DNA of 63,268 nucleotides from Vibrio sp. 10N.286.49.B1 (GTDB taxonomy: Bacteria; Pseudomonadota; Gammaproteobacteria; Enterobacterales; Vibrionaceae). Each line of letters starts with the position of its first letter. Positions within the stretch are counted from its first letter, which is position 1. The DNA lies in NCBI RefSeq assembly GCF_002873335.1, contig NZ_MCUW01000025.1, forward strand, positions 1,998-65,265, in the 5' to 3' direction. Shown one piece after another: positions 53,697-63,095 of the stretch. Made by a program: the position numbers and the translations under genes. The notes beneath the pieces are model-generated. The model worked only from the letters and a program-made list of their open reading frames with translations, was not told the origin of the DNA and searched no databases.

Positions 53697-56012
53697 ATGT
53701 GCAGTAAACATGCAGCATGCCGAACTCAAAAAATTAGTGCAGTACGCCCAATTGGTGCGGGCTGCACGACCCCAACCATTGGCGCGATAACGCCGGTTAC
53801 AGAAAAAACCGCCTCCGATTGCTGTTCAGCTAGTGGTGATTGCAGCGCCCCAGAACCAGAAGACCCCCTTGTTGTACAGCCCAAACCTGAAGAGGCGTTA
53901 ACACAGCACTCTTGGAAAGTTGTTGGTATGGACTGCCCGGCGTGTGCACGTAAAGTTGAATCGGCAACCACAAAAATTGCAGGGGTAGTCAGTGCTAAGG
54001 TACTCTTTGCGACTGAAAAATTGGTGATTCGCGTTGATGACCTCACTGCGGTCCCTGCCGTCGAGTCCGCTGTTGGCGACGCTGGTTTTACGCTTCAATC
54101 CTTAAATGGCGGCTCATCATCAAACACTGCCCCGCACCCTCAACAAACAGGGTGGCGAAAAACTCTATCGGATAACGCCCATATATTAGCCATTTCTTTA
54201 GGTATGCTGGTGGCGGCGGTGATTCAGACACCATTTCCACAAGCAAGCGAGTGGTTGTTTGTCCTCACCTGTTTGCTTGGTCTTATGCCGATTACGAAAA
54301 AAGCATTCAAATTAGCAAAATCAGGCACTCCGTTTGCCATTGAAACCTTGATGAGTGTGGCGGCAATAGGGGCGCTGTACCTAGGTGAAACGGTCGAAGC
54401 AGGTATGGTGCTGCTATTATTTTTGATCGGTGAGCGCCTAGAGTCTTTTGCCGCATCGAAAGCAAGAAGTGGTGTTCAGGCCTTGATGTCATTGGTGCCG
54501 GAAGAAGCCACTGTCATTATCGATGGGGTACGCACAAAGAAAAGTGCTTCGGATCTTCAGCCTGGGGATTTGATTGAAGTGGCCGCGGGTGACCGGCTTC
54601 CTGCTGATGGGGTGCTGGTGTCAAGCAATGCGAGCTTTGATGAAAGTGCATTAACGGGAGAGTCTCTCCCTGTTGAGCGCCAGGTGGGTGACGGTGTTAT
54701 GGCAGGTGCTGTGGTCACGGACAAAGTCCTAACACTGCGAGTCACATCCAAACAAGGTGAGAATGCGATTGACCGTATCTTACATCTCATCGAAGAGGCC
54801 GAATCTCGTAAAGCACCCATTGAACGTTTCTTAGATAAATTCAGTCGTTGGTACACCCCGCTAATGATGGTGGTGTCGTTGCTGGTGATTATCATCCCGC
54901 CACTTTTGTTCGCTCAACCTTGGGAAACCTGGGTTTATCGTGGGCTTGCATTATTATTGATAGCTTGCCCATGCGCACTGGTGATTTCAACGCCCGCAGC
55001 CATCACTTCAGGCTTAGCGGCGGCTACTCGACGTGGCGCACTGATAAAAGGGGGTGCAGCATTAGAGCAACTTGGCAATGTTAACGCGATTGCCTTCGAC
55101 AAAACGGGTACGCTGACGTTAGGCCGTCCACATGTTACCGATACAGTCGTACTGACAGATTGGACGGCTGAAAAACTTCTGAGTGTTGCAGGAGCGATTG
55201 AATCAGGGTCAAATCATCCCTTAGCGACGTCGCTGGTGCGGCATGTCGAGGAATTGGGTATTCACATGCCCGACGCTACAGAGAAAAAAGCGCTTGTCGG
55301 AGTTGGGGTAGAGGGGATTGTTGAAGAGACAAGATATACGCTACTCGCCCCAACTAAGGCTGAGTTTACGTTGCAAGCGGTGATTCAGTCACAGATAGCC
55401 GAACTAGAAGATCAAGGTAAAACCGTGGTGGTCCTCACCGATACGGACAAAGCCATTGGGTTGATTGCGTGGCGTGATGAAGTGAGAGGCGACGCTGCAC
55501 AAGCTATCGAAAGACTCGCGAAGCTAGGTATTGAAACCGTTATGCTCACTGGTGACAATGAGCGAAGTGCTCACGCCATCGCAACGCCGCTTGGAATGGA
55601 TTATAAAGCCAGTTTGTTACCTGCGGATAAAGTGTCGTATGTGAACGAGTTAGCTCAACACCAACGAGTGGCGATGGTAGGGGATGGCATTAATGATGCA
55701 CCTGCGATGAAAGCGGCAAATATTGGTATCGCCATGGGGGGCGGCACTGACGTCGCGCTAGAAACAGCGGATGCCGCGCTAACACATAATCGACTCGCAG
55801 AGCTTCCGGTTATGGTTGAACTATCAAGAGCAACGCTGAACAATATTAAGCAAAATGTCACGCTAGCGTTGGGATTGAAAGGTGTGTTTTTAGTGACGAC
55901 CTTATTGGGCATGACGGGTTTGTGGGTAGCGGTGTTAGCGGATAGCGGAGCCACTGCGATTGTTACACTGAATGCGCTTCGCTTACTTAGACATAAATCT
56001 AAATTCGACTAA
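53697..56012 (+). CDS. zntA: Zn/Cd/Pb-transporting P-type ATPase
   Basis: 771 aa. The N-terminus is rich in cysteine pairs (residues 1-50), then an HMA domain with GMDCPACARKV (about 77). Core: ALTGESLP (actuator), membrane CPC motif in IACPCALVIS (about 425), phosphorylation motif DKTGTLT (about 468), MLTGDN and GDGINDAPA (about 663). The CPC and the late DSGAT (aspartate in the last membrane helix) mark it as a Zn/Cd/Pb exporter. Preceded by a ZntR-like promoter, so metal-induced. Confidence 0.95.
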   Translation: MCSKHAACRTQKISAVRPIGAGCTTPTIGAITPVTEKTASDCCSASGDCSAPEPEDPLVVQPKPEEALTQHSWKVVGMDCPACARKVESATTKIAGVVSAKVLFATEKLVIRVDDLTAVPAVESAVGDAGFTLQSLNGGSSSNTAPHPQQTGWRKTLSDNAHILAISLGMLVAAVIQTPFPQASEWLFVLTCLLGLMPITKKAFKLAKSGTPFAIETLMSVAAIGALYLGETVEAGMVLLLFLIGERLESFAASKARSGVQALMSLVPEEATVIIDGVRTKKSASDLQPGDLIEVAAGDRLPADGVLVSSNASFDESALTGESLPVERQVGDGVMAGAVVTDKVLTLRVTSKQGENAIDRILHLIEEAESRKAPIERFLDKFSRWYTPLMMVVSLLVIIIPPLLFAQPWETWVYRGLALLLIACPCALVISTPAAITSGLAAATRRGALIKGGAALEQLGNVNAIAFDKTGTLTLGRPHVTDTVVLTDWTAEKLLSVAGAIESGSNHPLATSLVRHVEELGIHMPDATEKKALVGVGVEGIVEETRYTLLAPTKAEFTLQAVIQSQIAELEDQGKTVVVLTDTDKAIGLIAWRDEVRGDAAQAIERLAKLGIETVMLTGDNERSAHAIATPLGMDYKASLLPADKVSYVNELAQHQRVAMVGDGINDAPAMKAANIGIAMGGGTDVALETADAALTHNRLAELPVMVELSRATLNNIKQNVTLALGLKGVFLVTTLLGMTGLWVAVLADSGATAIVTLNALRLLRHKSKFD

Positions 56013-56024
56013 GCTACAAGCATT

Positions 56025-56051
56025 GAACGCTCTTTTGGTAGAGCGTTCTTT
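56025..56051 (+). terminator. terminator after zntA
   Basis: GAACGCTCT and AGAGCGTTC form a 9-bp perfect stem with a short T-run. The rest of the gap up to udp shows no other feature I can name. Confidence 0.75.
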
Positions 56052-56277
56052 CCAGCTAGCTGAATGGTTATCTATTGGTTGCCATATTCAACAAACCGTA
56101 TTGATGCCATCTAGAATGGATTAAATTGACCGCAGTTATCAATAAAAGTGTGATGCCAACCGATTTATCGTGTAATGAAATGAAATATTCATAGGTAAAG
56201 TGTGATTTATGAACGGAAAGGCATGGCGTTATCTTATAAGCTTAATTCCATAACTAAGAGATAAAAGGAACCACCCT

Positions 56278-57036
56278 ATGTCACAAGCTGTTTTCCATTT
56301 AGGCGTAAATCAAGACGATCTACAAGGCGCTACATTGGCGATTATTCCTGGCGATCCTGCACGTGTTCAAAAGATTGCAGAGTTAATGGATGAGCCCGAG
56401 TTCCTAGCGAGCCAACGCGAATACACGGTTTATCGTGCTAAATTGGATGGCCAGTCAGTGGTGGTTTGTTCGACTGGCATTGGCGGTCCATCAACGTCAA
56501 TTGCTGTTGAAGAGCTTGCGCAATTAGGCGTACGTACTTTTCTACGAGTTGGGACAACAGGCGCAATTCAATCTGACGTAAATGTTGGTGATATGATTGT
56601 TACTACGGGTTCAGTACGTCTAGATGGTGCAAGTTTGCACTTTGCTCCGATGGAATTCCCAGCGGTGGCAGATTTTGATGTGGCGACTGCCATGAAACAA
56701 GCCGCGATTGATGAAGGCGCTACCGTTCATACTGGTATCACAGCCTCAAGTGACACTTTTTATCCTGGCCAAGAGCGTTATGATACGTTTTCTGGTCGAG
56801 TGGTGAAGCGCTTCCAAGGTTCAATGCAAGAATGGCAAGACATGGGTGTGCTTAACTTTGAGATGGAATCTGCAACGCTACTCACCATGTGTGCCAGTTC
56901 CGGTTTACGCGCCGGTTGTGTCGCGGGTGTGATCATAAATCGTACGCAAAAAGAGACTCCTGATCATGCTACGTTGAAAAAAACGGAAGCACGTTCAATT
57001 AAGGTCGTCGTAGAAGCTGCACGTAAAATGCTATAA
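56278..57036 (+). CDS. udp: uridine phosphorylase
   Basis: 252 aa, normal length. Cleaves uridine with phosphate to uracil and ribose-1-phosphate. Phosphate-binding [13 protein letters not shown] (about 22-34), the family stretch [21 protein letters not shown] (in parts, about 64), [11 protein letters not shown] (about 90), and the substrate region [12 protein letters not shown] (about 196). Soluble, single-gene unit. Confidence 0.95.
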   Translation: MSQAVFHLGVNQDDLQGATLAIIPGDPARVQKIAELMDEPEFLASQREYTVYRAKLDGQSVVVCSTGIGGPSTSIAVEELAQLGVRTFLRVGTTGAIQSDVNVGDMIVTTGSVRLDGASLHFAPMEFPAVADFDVATAMKQAAIDEGATVHTGITASSDTFYPGQERYDTFSGRVVKRFQGSMQEWQDMGVLNFEMESATLLTMCASSGLRAGCVAGVIINRTQKETPDHATLKKTEARSIKVVVEAARKML

Positions 57037-57062
57037 ATTTTGTTGCTACTCTATTGAAATCA

Positions 57063-57092
57063 AAGCCTTTCGTATTGCGGGAGGCTTTTTTA
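57063..57092 (+). terminator. terminator after udp
   Basis: AAGCCTTTC and GGGAGGCTT pair (with G-T pairs) around a 7-nt loop, followed by six T. Confidence 0.8.
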
Positions 57093-57256
57093 TTATTGGC
57101 AGCGGTCTCCGATTAAAATAAACGGCTGCCGAGGTTAATCGCTACTGTATTGAGCAAACACTATTTTACTTTAATCAACGTTTACTTGCTTAATTGGCTT
57201 TATTGGTGCGCTGATGCACCGTTTTAAATCTGGCCGGACATAAATGCTATCCCCAT

Positions 57257-57289
57257 AAAAAAACCTCTCGCGGAAGCGAGAGGTTTTTT
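57257..57289. terminator. bidirectional terminator after the PLP decarboxylase gene
   Basis: CCTCTCGC-GGAA-GCGAGAGG with A-tract before and T-tract after, 20 bp past the stop at 57311. The stretch 57093-57256 shows nothing else. Confidence 0.9.
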
Positions 57290-57310
57290 GCGTCTATTCA
57301 CGTTGAGTGA

Positions 57311-58840
57311 TTAAGCTTTAGCTTTAGCCGCTTTCTTTTCAATCGCCACTTTTGCTTTTTTGAAACGCTCTGGAAGGATTTGCGTTGCAAATACATCTTC
57401 AACCGTTTCAGCGCGTTTGATTAGCTCAGCTTCGCCATCTTTAACCAATACGGTTGCAGGGCGTGGTAGTGAGTTGAACTGGCTTGCTTGAGACTCCGCG
57501 TAGTGACCCACATCCATGATGGCCAATACATCGTTTGGTACCAGCTTAGGCATGGTTGCGCCACTTTCCCAGATGGATGGGATACAGATTGGGCCAGAAA
57601 CCTCAGTTTTACGAGCCACAAGTGGTTGAGTCATCTTGTTAGCAGGAAGTACAGGGTTCTTCGATTCTTGAGACTCAACAAGCGTTGCTAGGTAAGTTGA
57701 CGCATCAACCATGGTGTAGCTGTAGTCCATCTCTTGGTCATCTTTAACAACGTATACCGATGTTAGAAGCGTACCGATGTTACCCGCAATGTAGCGACCT
57801 GGTTCTAACCACAATTGTGGGACTTCGAAACCTTCTTTGTTGAATTCTTCAAGCATACCGTTACATACGATTTTCGCGTAGTCTTCGATAGTGTTGGAGT
57901 TCATCATGTGCTCTTTGCTACGACATTCTGGCTCACGCTCACGTGGCCAACCGCCGCCTAGGTCAACTTGGAAAGGTTGAACACCACATTCACGTGAGAT
58001 CTCAATAACATTACGTGCGTATTCGCGGTAAAGCGCATCCCAACCTTCAGGTTGCTTAGAGAAGCGACCTAGGTGAGTGTGGAAACCGTAGAATTCAAAC
58101 ACATCGATTTCTTTTACGCGGTTAATGATTTTCTTTGCTTCTTCTTTTAGAAGACCAAATTTGATCCACTTCATCGCGCCAATGAAGTTAGGGAATGGGT
58201 AAGCGTCTGGTTCGAAATCGTTGAAGAAATCTTCTGGGATAACTTTTAGACGAACCGCGATGCGTACTTTTTCAGTTGGCTTCACTTCACGAGCGATGCG
58301 CTCAACGATTTCAATTTCTTCATAAGAATCTAAGTGAACCGCGTAGCCGTATTCAATCGCTTTACGAATAGCAAGCTCAGGTTTAACCGTGCCGTTAAGT
58401 GCGATGGTTTTTGGATCAGCGCCCGCGTAATGCGTTGCTTCAACTTCACCAGGACCGAAACAGTCACCGCCCACACCTTCTTCGTTACAAATCGCACGAA
58501 CCGCAAAGTTGGTGTTTGATTTGATAGCAAACATCACGTTGACCGGCTTTGGCCAGTAGTTGCCAAATGCGTTTTTAACGCGACGCAGGTTGTTACGTAG
58601 CGTGTCTTCGCTGAGTACGAAAAGCGGGCTACCGTATTGCTCGATAAGGTCCGTTGCTTTACAGCCACCGATTAGCAAGTCGTCGCCTTGAGTGCTTAGC
58701 TCGTCTGTAGGAGTCAGGATGTTCTCTAGACGCTCAGCGTAGTTCATGGTTGCTTTGTGCTCTGCAAGCAGTTGTTTTTGCTCATCAAGAACAGTGCTAA
58801 GGCGATTTACGCTTTCTTCTAGGCGGTTTTGATATTTCAT
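57311..58840 (-). CDS. fold-III PLP decarboxylase, diaminopimelate decarboxylase-like
   Basis: 509 aa, longer than LysA (about 420). Residues 1-55 are a charged, probably coiled-coil extension. The alanine-racemase-like barrel carries the PLP lysine in MFAIKSNTN (about 105), HTHLGRF (about 254), VDLGGGWP (about 297) and EPGRYIAG (about 351). The C-terminal beta domain has the decarboxylase cysteine region as SGPICIPSIWESG (about 417), not the CESGD form of LysA or the CDSxD form of ornithine decarboxylase. It is likely a decarboxylase of diaminopimelate, lysine or ornithine or a D-amino acid, but the substrate is uncertain. It stands alone, with an untranslated 707-bp gap upstream. Confidence 0.8.
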   Translation of the reverse strand: MKYQNRLEESVNRLSTVLDEQKQLLAEHKATMNYAERLENILTPTDELSTQGDDLLIGGCKATDLIEQYGSPLFVLSEDTLRNNLRRVKNAFGNYWPKPVNVMFAIKSNTNFAVRAICNEEGVGGDCFGPGEVEATHYAGADPKTIALNGTVKPELAIRKAIEYGYAVHLDSYEEIEIVERIAREVKPTEKVRIAVRLKVIPEDFFNDFEPDAYPFPNFIGAMKWIKFGLLKEEAKKIINRVKEIDVFEFYGFHTHLGRFSKQPEGWDALYREYARNVIEISRECGVQPFQVDLGGGWPREREPECRSKEHMMNSNTIEDYAKIVCNGMLEEFNKEGFEVPQLWLEPGRYIAGNIGTLLTSVYVVKDDQEMDYSYTMVDASTYLATLVESQESKNPVLPANKMTQPLVARKTEVSGPICIPSIWESGATMPKLVPNDVLAIMDVGHYAESQASQFNSLPRPATVLVKDGEAELIKRAETVEDVFATQILPERFKKAKVAIEKKAAKAKA

Positions 58841-59495
58841 CTTCGACCCTTATTAGTAGTCACGGTATAGGTAATAAGAACCAGAATGTGGTATCTGGTT
58901 CTATTTATTGTTTGCTTGAGATGAATTGTAGGTAAGCAGATTAGAGTCATCACTTCACTGAGCGTCAAAAAATCTTACGCTGTGTGGATAAATTGACTTG
59001 AAATGTACAGGTTGTTTATTCATGTGGTGAATGCGTTAATTCTTCATGAACATTTAATCGAGATTCGACGGAGATAAATAAGTATTCCACACACTTTATA
59101 TTAGGCGGATTTTATTATTTCCATATGATTAAAGTAACAGGAATAGCGAGTTACTTTTAGAGTGAGAGTATTTTACTTTGCGGCGAAGCTTGTTACTTAA
59201 ATGAATATTGTTGTTTTTGTGTTAATTATTTTGTGTGTTTCATGAGTCGAATAGTACTGTTTTATGAGCCGTATAACTAGATATTGATTAAATAAATGCA
59301 TGATCGCTTTATTCATTAAGGTCAAATGACTGTTACCGTAAAACGTTCAAAAAAATTGACTCTGAGTGAAGTTAATGTGAGGCGTTTGTAGGCTAAATTA
59401 ATTTCATCCTTTGAAAAGGATTAAGAATAATCACTATATATTGCTCCACAGTATATTGATTACTTAACCTTGATGAGAGCCTACGAAATAGATAA
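58841..59495. other. long AT-rich intergenic region
   Basis: No open frame with coding character on either strand. It must contain the promoter of the decarboxylase gene (minus) and of the ptb-buk-ald operon (plus). No terminator or known RNA motif was recognised. Confidence 0.5.
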
Positions 59496-59524
59496 ATAGT
59501 AAAGCCAATATTGAGCTTTACTAT
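59496..59524 (+). promoter_or_regulatory. 10-bp perfect inverted repeat in the ptb leader
   Basis: ATAGTAAAGC and GCTTTACTAT flank a 9-nt centre that itself contains the palindrome CAATATTG. It ends 23 bp before the start codon, upstream of the SD (TAAGGT). It could be an operator or a leader hairpin that protects the mRNA. Confidence 0.65.
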
Positions 59525-59547
59525 CTAAATTATAAGGTATCGCCCCT

Positions 59548-60483
59548 ATGTACAATAAAGACTTCTTTATTAAGCAAGCTCAGAAATTCGGTAAAAAGCA
59601 ACGCATGGTTGTTGCAGCAGCTCACGATGACGCAACACTAGACGCAGCGAATAATGCATTTAAAGAAGGCATGGCTGACGTCATCCTTGTTGGTGAACGT
59701 GCGTTAATCAATGCAGCCGCTGACAAAGCGAACGTTGACTTGGCTAATTTCGAAATCATTGAAGCTGACGGCCTTGAAGCAACAGCAGCAGCTGCGGTAA
59801 CCGCAATTGCTGAAGGCAAAGGCGACTTGTTAATGAAGGGTCTCATTGACACTTCAATCCTTCTGAAAGAAGTACTTAAAAAAGAACATGGTCTACGTAC
59901 TGGTAACGTTCTTAGCCACGCAGGCGTACTTTTCAAAGAAGGTGGCGATAGCTTCCACGTATTTACTGACGCTGCAATGAACATTGCTCCTACGCTTGAG
60001 CAAAAGAAAGGCATCATTAAAAACGCCGTTCAACTTGCGCACTCTGTTGGTATCGAAGAGCCAAAAGTAGCGAACCTATGTGCGAAAGAAAAGCCATACG
60101 ACAAAATGCCAGCCACGATGGACGCCGCTGAACTTCAAAAGATGAACCAGAATGGTGAAATTGAAGGCTGTATCGTTTCAGGCCCTATCTCTCTCGATAT
60201 CGCAGTATCTCAGTATGCAGCAAACCTAAAAGGTTGTACCGATGCAGTTGCTGGTCAAGCTGACATCCTAATGGTTCCAAACATCGAAGTAGGCAACGTG
60301 TTTGCTAAAGCACTTCAGTACATGGCTGGTTTCAGCATGGCGGGTGTTTTACTTGGTGCTCGAATCCCAGTTGTTCTTGTTTCTCGTGCAGACGGTGAAG
60401 CTGAGAAAACCGTTTCTATCGCGCTAGCGTGTTCTGTTGCTGCTCTAAGCCAACAGAAAGAAGCTGCAGAAGTCTCTGCGTAA
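59548..60483 (+). CDS. ptb: phosphate butyryltransferase-like acyltransferase
   Basis: 311 aa of the phosphate acetyl/butyryltransferase fold, with KGDLLMKGLIDTSILLKEVL (about 91-110), GNVLSHAGVLF (about 118) and the C-terminal VPNIEVGNVFAKALQY. It lacks the long N-terminal region of enterobacterial Pta; length and the next gene being a butyrate kinase indicate Ptb. Reaction: acyl-CoA plus phosphate to acyl phosphate. Uses CGT, CTA, GGT and GAA codons strongly, suggesting high expression. Substrate chain length cannot be read from sequence. Confidence 0.85.
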   Translation: MYNKDFFIKQAQKFGKKQRMVVAAAHDDATLDAANNAFKEGMADVILVGERALINAAADKANVDLANFEIIEADGLEATAAAAVTAIAEGKGDLLMKGLIDTSILLKEVLKKEHGLRTGNVLSHAGVLFKEGGDSFHVFTDAAMNIAPTLEQKKGIIKNAVQLAHSVGIEEPKVANLCAKEKPYDKMPATMDAAELQKMNQNGEIEGCIVSGPISLDIAVSQYAANLKGCTDAVAGQADILMVPNIEVGNVFAKALQYMAGFSMAGVLLGARIPVVLVSRADGEAEKTVSIALACSVAALSQQKEAAEVSA

Positions 60484-60521
60484 TTACAAATAGAAAGTCA
60501 CTAATTCAGGTTAACGAAGAA

Positions 60522-61589
60522 ATGAAAATTCTAGCTATCAACCCAGGTTCTACCTCTACAAAGATCGGTGTTTTCGAAGGCACTACTGAGCTTTTCGAAA
60601 AAACGCTACGTCACAGCGCTGAAGAATTGGCGCCATTTGGTGCAGTGGTTGCGCACCAAAAAGCGTTCCGTAAAGAAGCGATTCTAGCGGCGCTTGAGGA
60701 AGCGGGTGTTAAAGGTTCTGAGCTTGCAGCTGTAGCATGTCGTGGTGGTGTACTTAAGCCAATCGCTGGCGGTACTTACAAAGTTGAAGACGCAGTAATT
60801 GCAGACCTTCTTGAAGCACAAATCCAACATCCAGCGAGCCTAGCGGCGATCATTGGTAAAGAGATTGCTGACGAGAACGGTATCGACGCGTTCTTCACAG
60901 ATGCGCCGGTTACTTACGAGCTATCTGAACTGGCTTCTTTCTCCGGCCACAAAGCGATTAAACGTAAGGGTCGTTTCCACGCGCTTAACCAAAAAGCTAT
61001 CGCTCGTCAGTTCGCTGAAGAGCAAGGTAAGAAGTACGAAGACGTAAACGTCATCGTATGTCACATGGGTGGTGGTATCACTGTTGGCGCTCACATGGGC
61101 GGCCAAACTGTTGACGTAAACGACGCAGTTTCTGAAGGTCCTTTCACTCCAGAGCGTTGTGGTGATCTTCCTACTCGTGAGCTTATCGACCTTTGTTTCA
61201 GCGGCGAGTACTCGCACGCAGAAATGAAAGCATTCATCCAAGGTAAAGGCGGCGCATTCAGCTACACAGGTAGCATCGACATGCGTGAAATCGAAGAGAA
61301 AGCAGAAGCTGGCGATGCTGAGTTCAAGCTAGTGACTGACGCAATGGCTTACCAAGTATCTAAGCAAATCGCTTCTATGGGTGCCGTGTTCGGTGGCGAA
61401 GCTATCGACGGTATCTTGCTAACTGGCGGTATTGCTTACAGCAAATACATCACGGCTGAAATTGCTAAGCGCGTTTCATTCGTAGCTCCAGTTAAAACGT
61501 ACCCAGGTGAAGTAGAGCTAGAAGCGCTTGTACTTGGTACGTTGCGCGTAGTGAACGGCGAAGAAGCTGCTCAAACTTATGCTCAATAA
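60522..61589 (+). CDS. buk: butyrate kinase-like acyl kinase
   Basis: 355 aa from ATG 60522 (MKILAINPGSTSTKIG), the typical Buk start; the frame is open earlier but overlaps ptb. ASKHA-fold kinase with the ATP-binding NPGSTSTKIGVF (about 6-17), VCHMGGGITVGAHMGG (about 181) and ILLTGGIAYSKY (about 301). Length fits Buk (about 355) rather than AckA (about 400). It turns acyl phosphate plus ADP into the free acid plus ATP. 38-bp gap from ptb, same codon bias, one operon. Confidence 0.88.
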   Translation: MKILAINPGSTSTKIGVFEGTTELFEKTLRHSAEELAPFGAVVAHQKAFRKEAILAALEEAGVKGSELAAVACRGGVLKPIAGGTYKVEDAVIADLLEAQIQHPASLAAIIGKEIADENGIDAFFTDAPVTYELSELASFSGHKAIKRKGRFHALNQKAIARQFAEEQGKKYEDVNVIVCHMGGGITVGAHMGGQTVDVNDAVSEGPFTPERCGDLPTRELIDLCFSGEYSHAEMKAFIQGKGGAFSYTGSIDMREIEEKAEAGDAEFKLVTDAMAYQVSKQIASMGAVFGGEAIDGILLTGGIAYSKYITAEIAKRVSFVAPVKTYPGEVELEALVLGTLRVVNGEEAAQTYAQ

Positions 61590-61651
61590 AACTGACGCTT
61601 GATTAAATGGCGACGCTTAATTGAATAGCGACGCCTAACGAAATAAAGATT

Positions 61652-61675
61652 AGAGCAGGCTCTCGTGCCTGCTCT
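61652..61675 (+). other. intercistronic hairpin
   Basis: AGAGCAGGC and GCCTGCTCT form a perfect 9-bp stem with a 6-nt loop between buk and the aldehyde dehydrogenase gene, without a T-run. Such hairpins often protect or process operon mRNA. Just upstream, a GGCGACGC/AGCGACGCC sequence is repeated. Confidence 0.6.
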
Positions 61676-61718
61676 GCGAAAGTGGACAACCACTTAATAC
61701 TTTACAGAGGTAATAAAC

Positions 61719-63095
61719 ATGTCTTTTGATATCGATAATGCACAAGGTGTATTCACAACTGTTGAAGCTGCAATCGCTGCAACTCACAAAGCTCAAGTAG
61801 AATTCTACGCAACGTCTACTAAAGAAGGTCGTGAAGCGATCCTGACTGCTATGCGTGGCGCGGTTCTAGCTAAAGCTGAAGACTTCGCAAAAATGGTTCG
61901 TGAAGAAACGAAACTTGGCCGTGTTGAAGACAAAATTGCTAAGCACCAACTGACTGCTGCTAAAACTCCAGGTACTGAAGTTCTAGAAACTAAAGTATGG
62001 TCTGGCGATAACGGTATCTCTCTAGAAGAGCGTGCACCATACGGTGTTATCGGCGCAGTTACTCCTGTAACTAACCCTACTGAAACTATCGTTAACAACG
62101 CTATCTCTATGCTAGCATCTGGTAACGCAGTAACGTTCAACGTTCACCCATCTTCAAAAGTTGTTTCAGCTATCATGATCGATCTTCTAAACAAGACTAT
62201 CGTTGAAGCAGGCGGCCCAGCTAACCTAATCACTATGGTTAAAGAGCCGACTCTAGAAACGCTTAACGAAATCGCTAAATCGCCACTAATCAATATGCTT
62301 GTTGGTACAGGTGGCCCTGGTCTAGTTAAAGCTATCCTACAATCTGGTAAAAAAGGCATCGGCGCTGGCGCTGGTAACCCACCAGTAATCGTTGATGCTT
62401 CAGCTAACCTAGACCTAGCAGCGGCTGGCGTATACGGCGGCGCATCTTTCGATAACAACCTACTTTGTATCGGTGAGAAAGAAGTATTCGTTGAAGACGC
62501 AGTGGCTGACGAGTTCCTAGCTAAGCTAGAAGCAACGGGCGCATACGTGCTTTCTGCTGAAGAAGCTGAGAAGCTAACTGCTCAAATCCTAACGATGGAC
62601 GAAATTGACGGCGCTAAGCCTTGTACTGCTCAAGAAATCGCTCGCGTATGGCACCCTGTTAAGCAACACGTAGGTCAAGACGCTGGTGAAATCCTGAAGT
62701 CTATCGGTGTTGAATCTGATACACGTCTAGCGGTAATGGTTGTTGAGAACGATCACCCACTAGTACACGTTGAGCAAATGATGCCAGTACTTCCAGTGGT
62801 TCGTTGTGCAAACATCGAAGAAGCCATTGAGCGTGCAGTAGCAGCAGAGCGTGGCAACAAGCACTCTTCTTGCATCTACTCTGGTAACATTGAGAACGTG
62901 ACTAAATTTGGTCGCGCAATCAACACAACTATCTTCGCTCACAACGGCCCAACACTATCTGGTGTAGGTTACAACGCTGAAGGTACTTCAACGTTCACAA
63001 TCGCTGGTCCAACTGGCGAAGGCATCACGAACGCACTGTCTTACACACGTGCACGTCGTTTTGCTATCGCTCAAGGCGGTCTACGCATCGTTTAA
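61719..63095 (+). CDS. CoA-acylating aldehyde dehydrogenase (EutE/PduP-like)
   Basis: 458 aa, the length of EutE/PduP. ALDH fold with VIGAVTPVTNPTETIVNNAIS (in parts, about 110), the NAD-binding VGTGGPGLVK (about 204), and catalytic Cys250 in DNNLLCIGEKEV. Late motif GVGYNAEGTSTFTIAGPTGEG. It interconverts an aldehyde and acyl-CoA with NAD, so it joins ptb and buk in a path aldehyde, acyl-CoA, acyl phosphate, acid, with ATP. No clear microcompartment targeting helix of PduP type is seen at the N-terminus. Very strong codon bias. Its last 154 bases include the arm of the contig-end inverted repeat. Confidence 0.88.
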   Translation: MSFDIDNAQGVFTTVEAAIAATHKAQVEFYATSTKEGREAILTAMRGAVLAKAEDFAKMVREETKLGRVEDKIAKHQLTAAKTPGTEVLETKVWSGDNGISLEERAPYGVIGAVTPVTNPTETIVNNAISMLASGNAVTFNVHPSSKVVSAIMIDLLNKTIVEAGGPANLITMVKEPTLETLNEIAKSPLINMLVGTGGPGLVKAILQSGKKGIGAGAGNPPVIVDASANLDLAAAGVYGGASFDNNLLCIGEKEVFVEDAVADEFLAKLEATGAYVLSAEEAEKLTAQILTMDEIDGAKPCTAQEIARVWHPVKQHVGQDAGEILKSIGVESDTRLAVMVVENDHPLVHVEQMMPVLPVVRCANIEEAIERAVAAERGNKHSSCIYSGNIENVTKFGRAINTTIFAHNGPTLSGVGYNAEGTSTFTIAGPTGEGITNALSYTRARRFAIAQGGLRIV

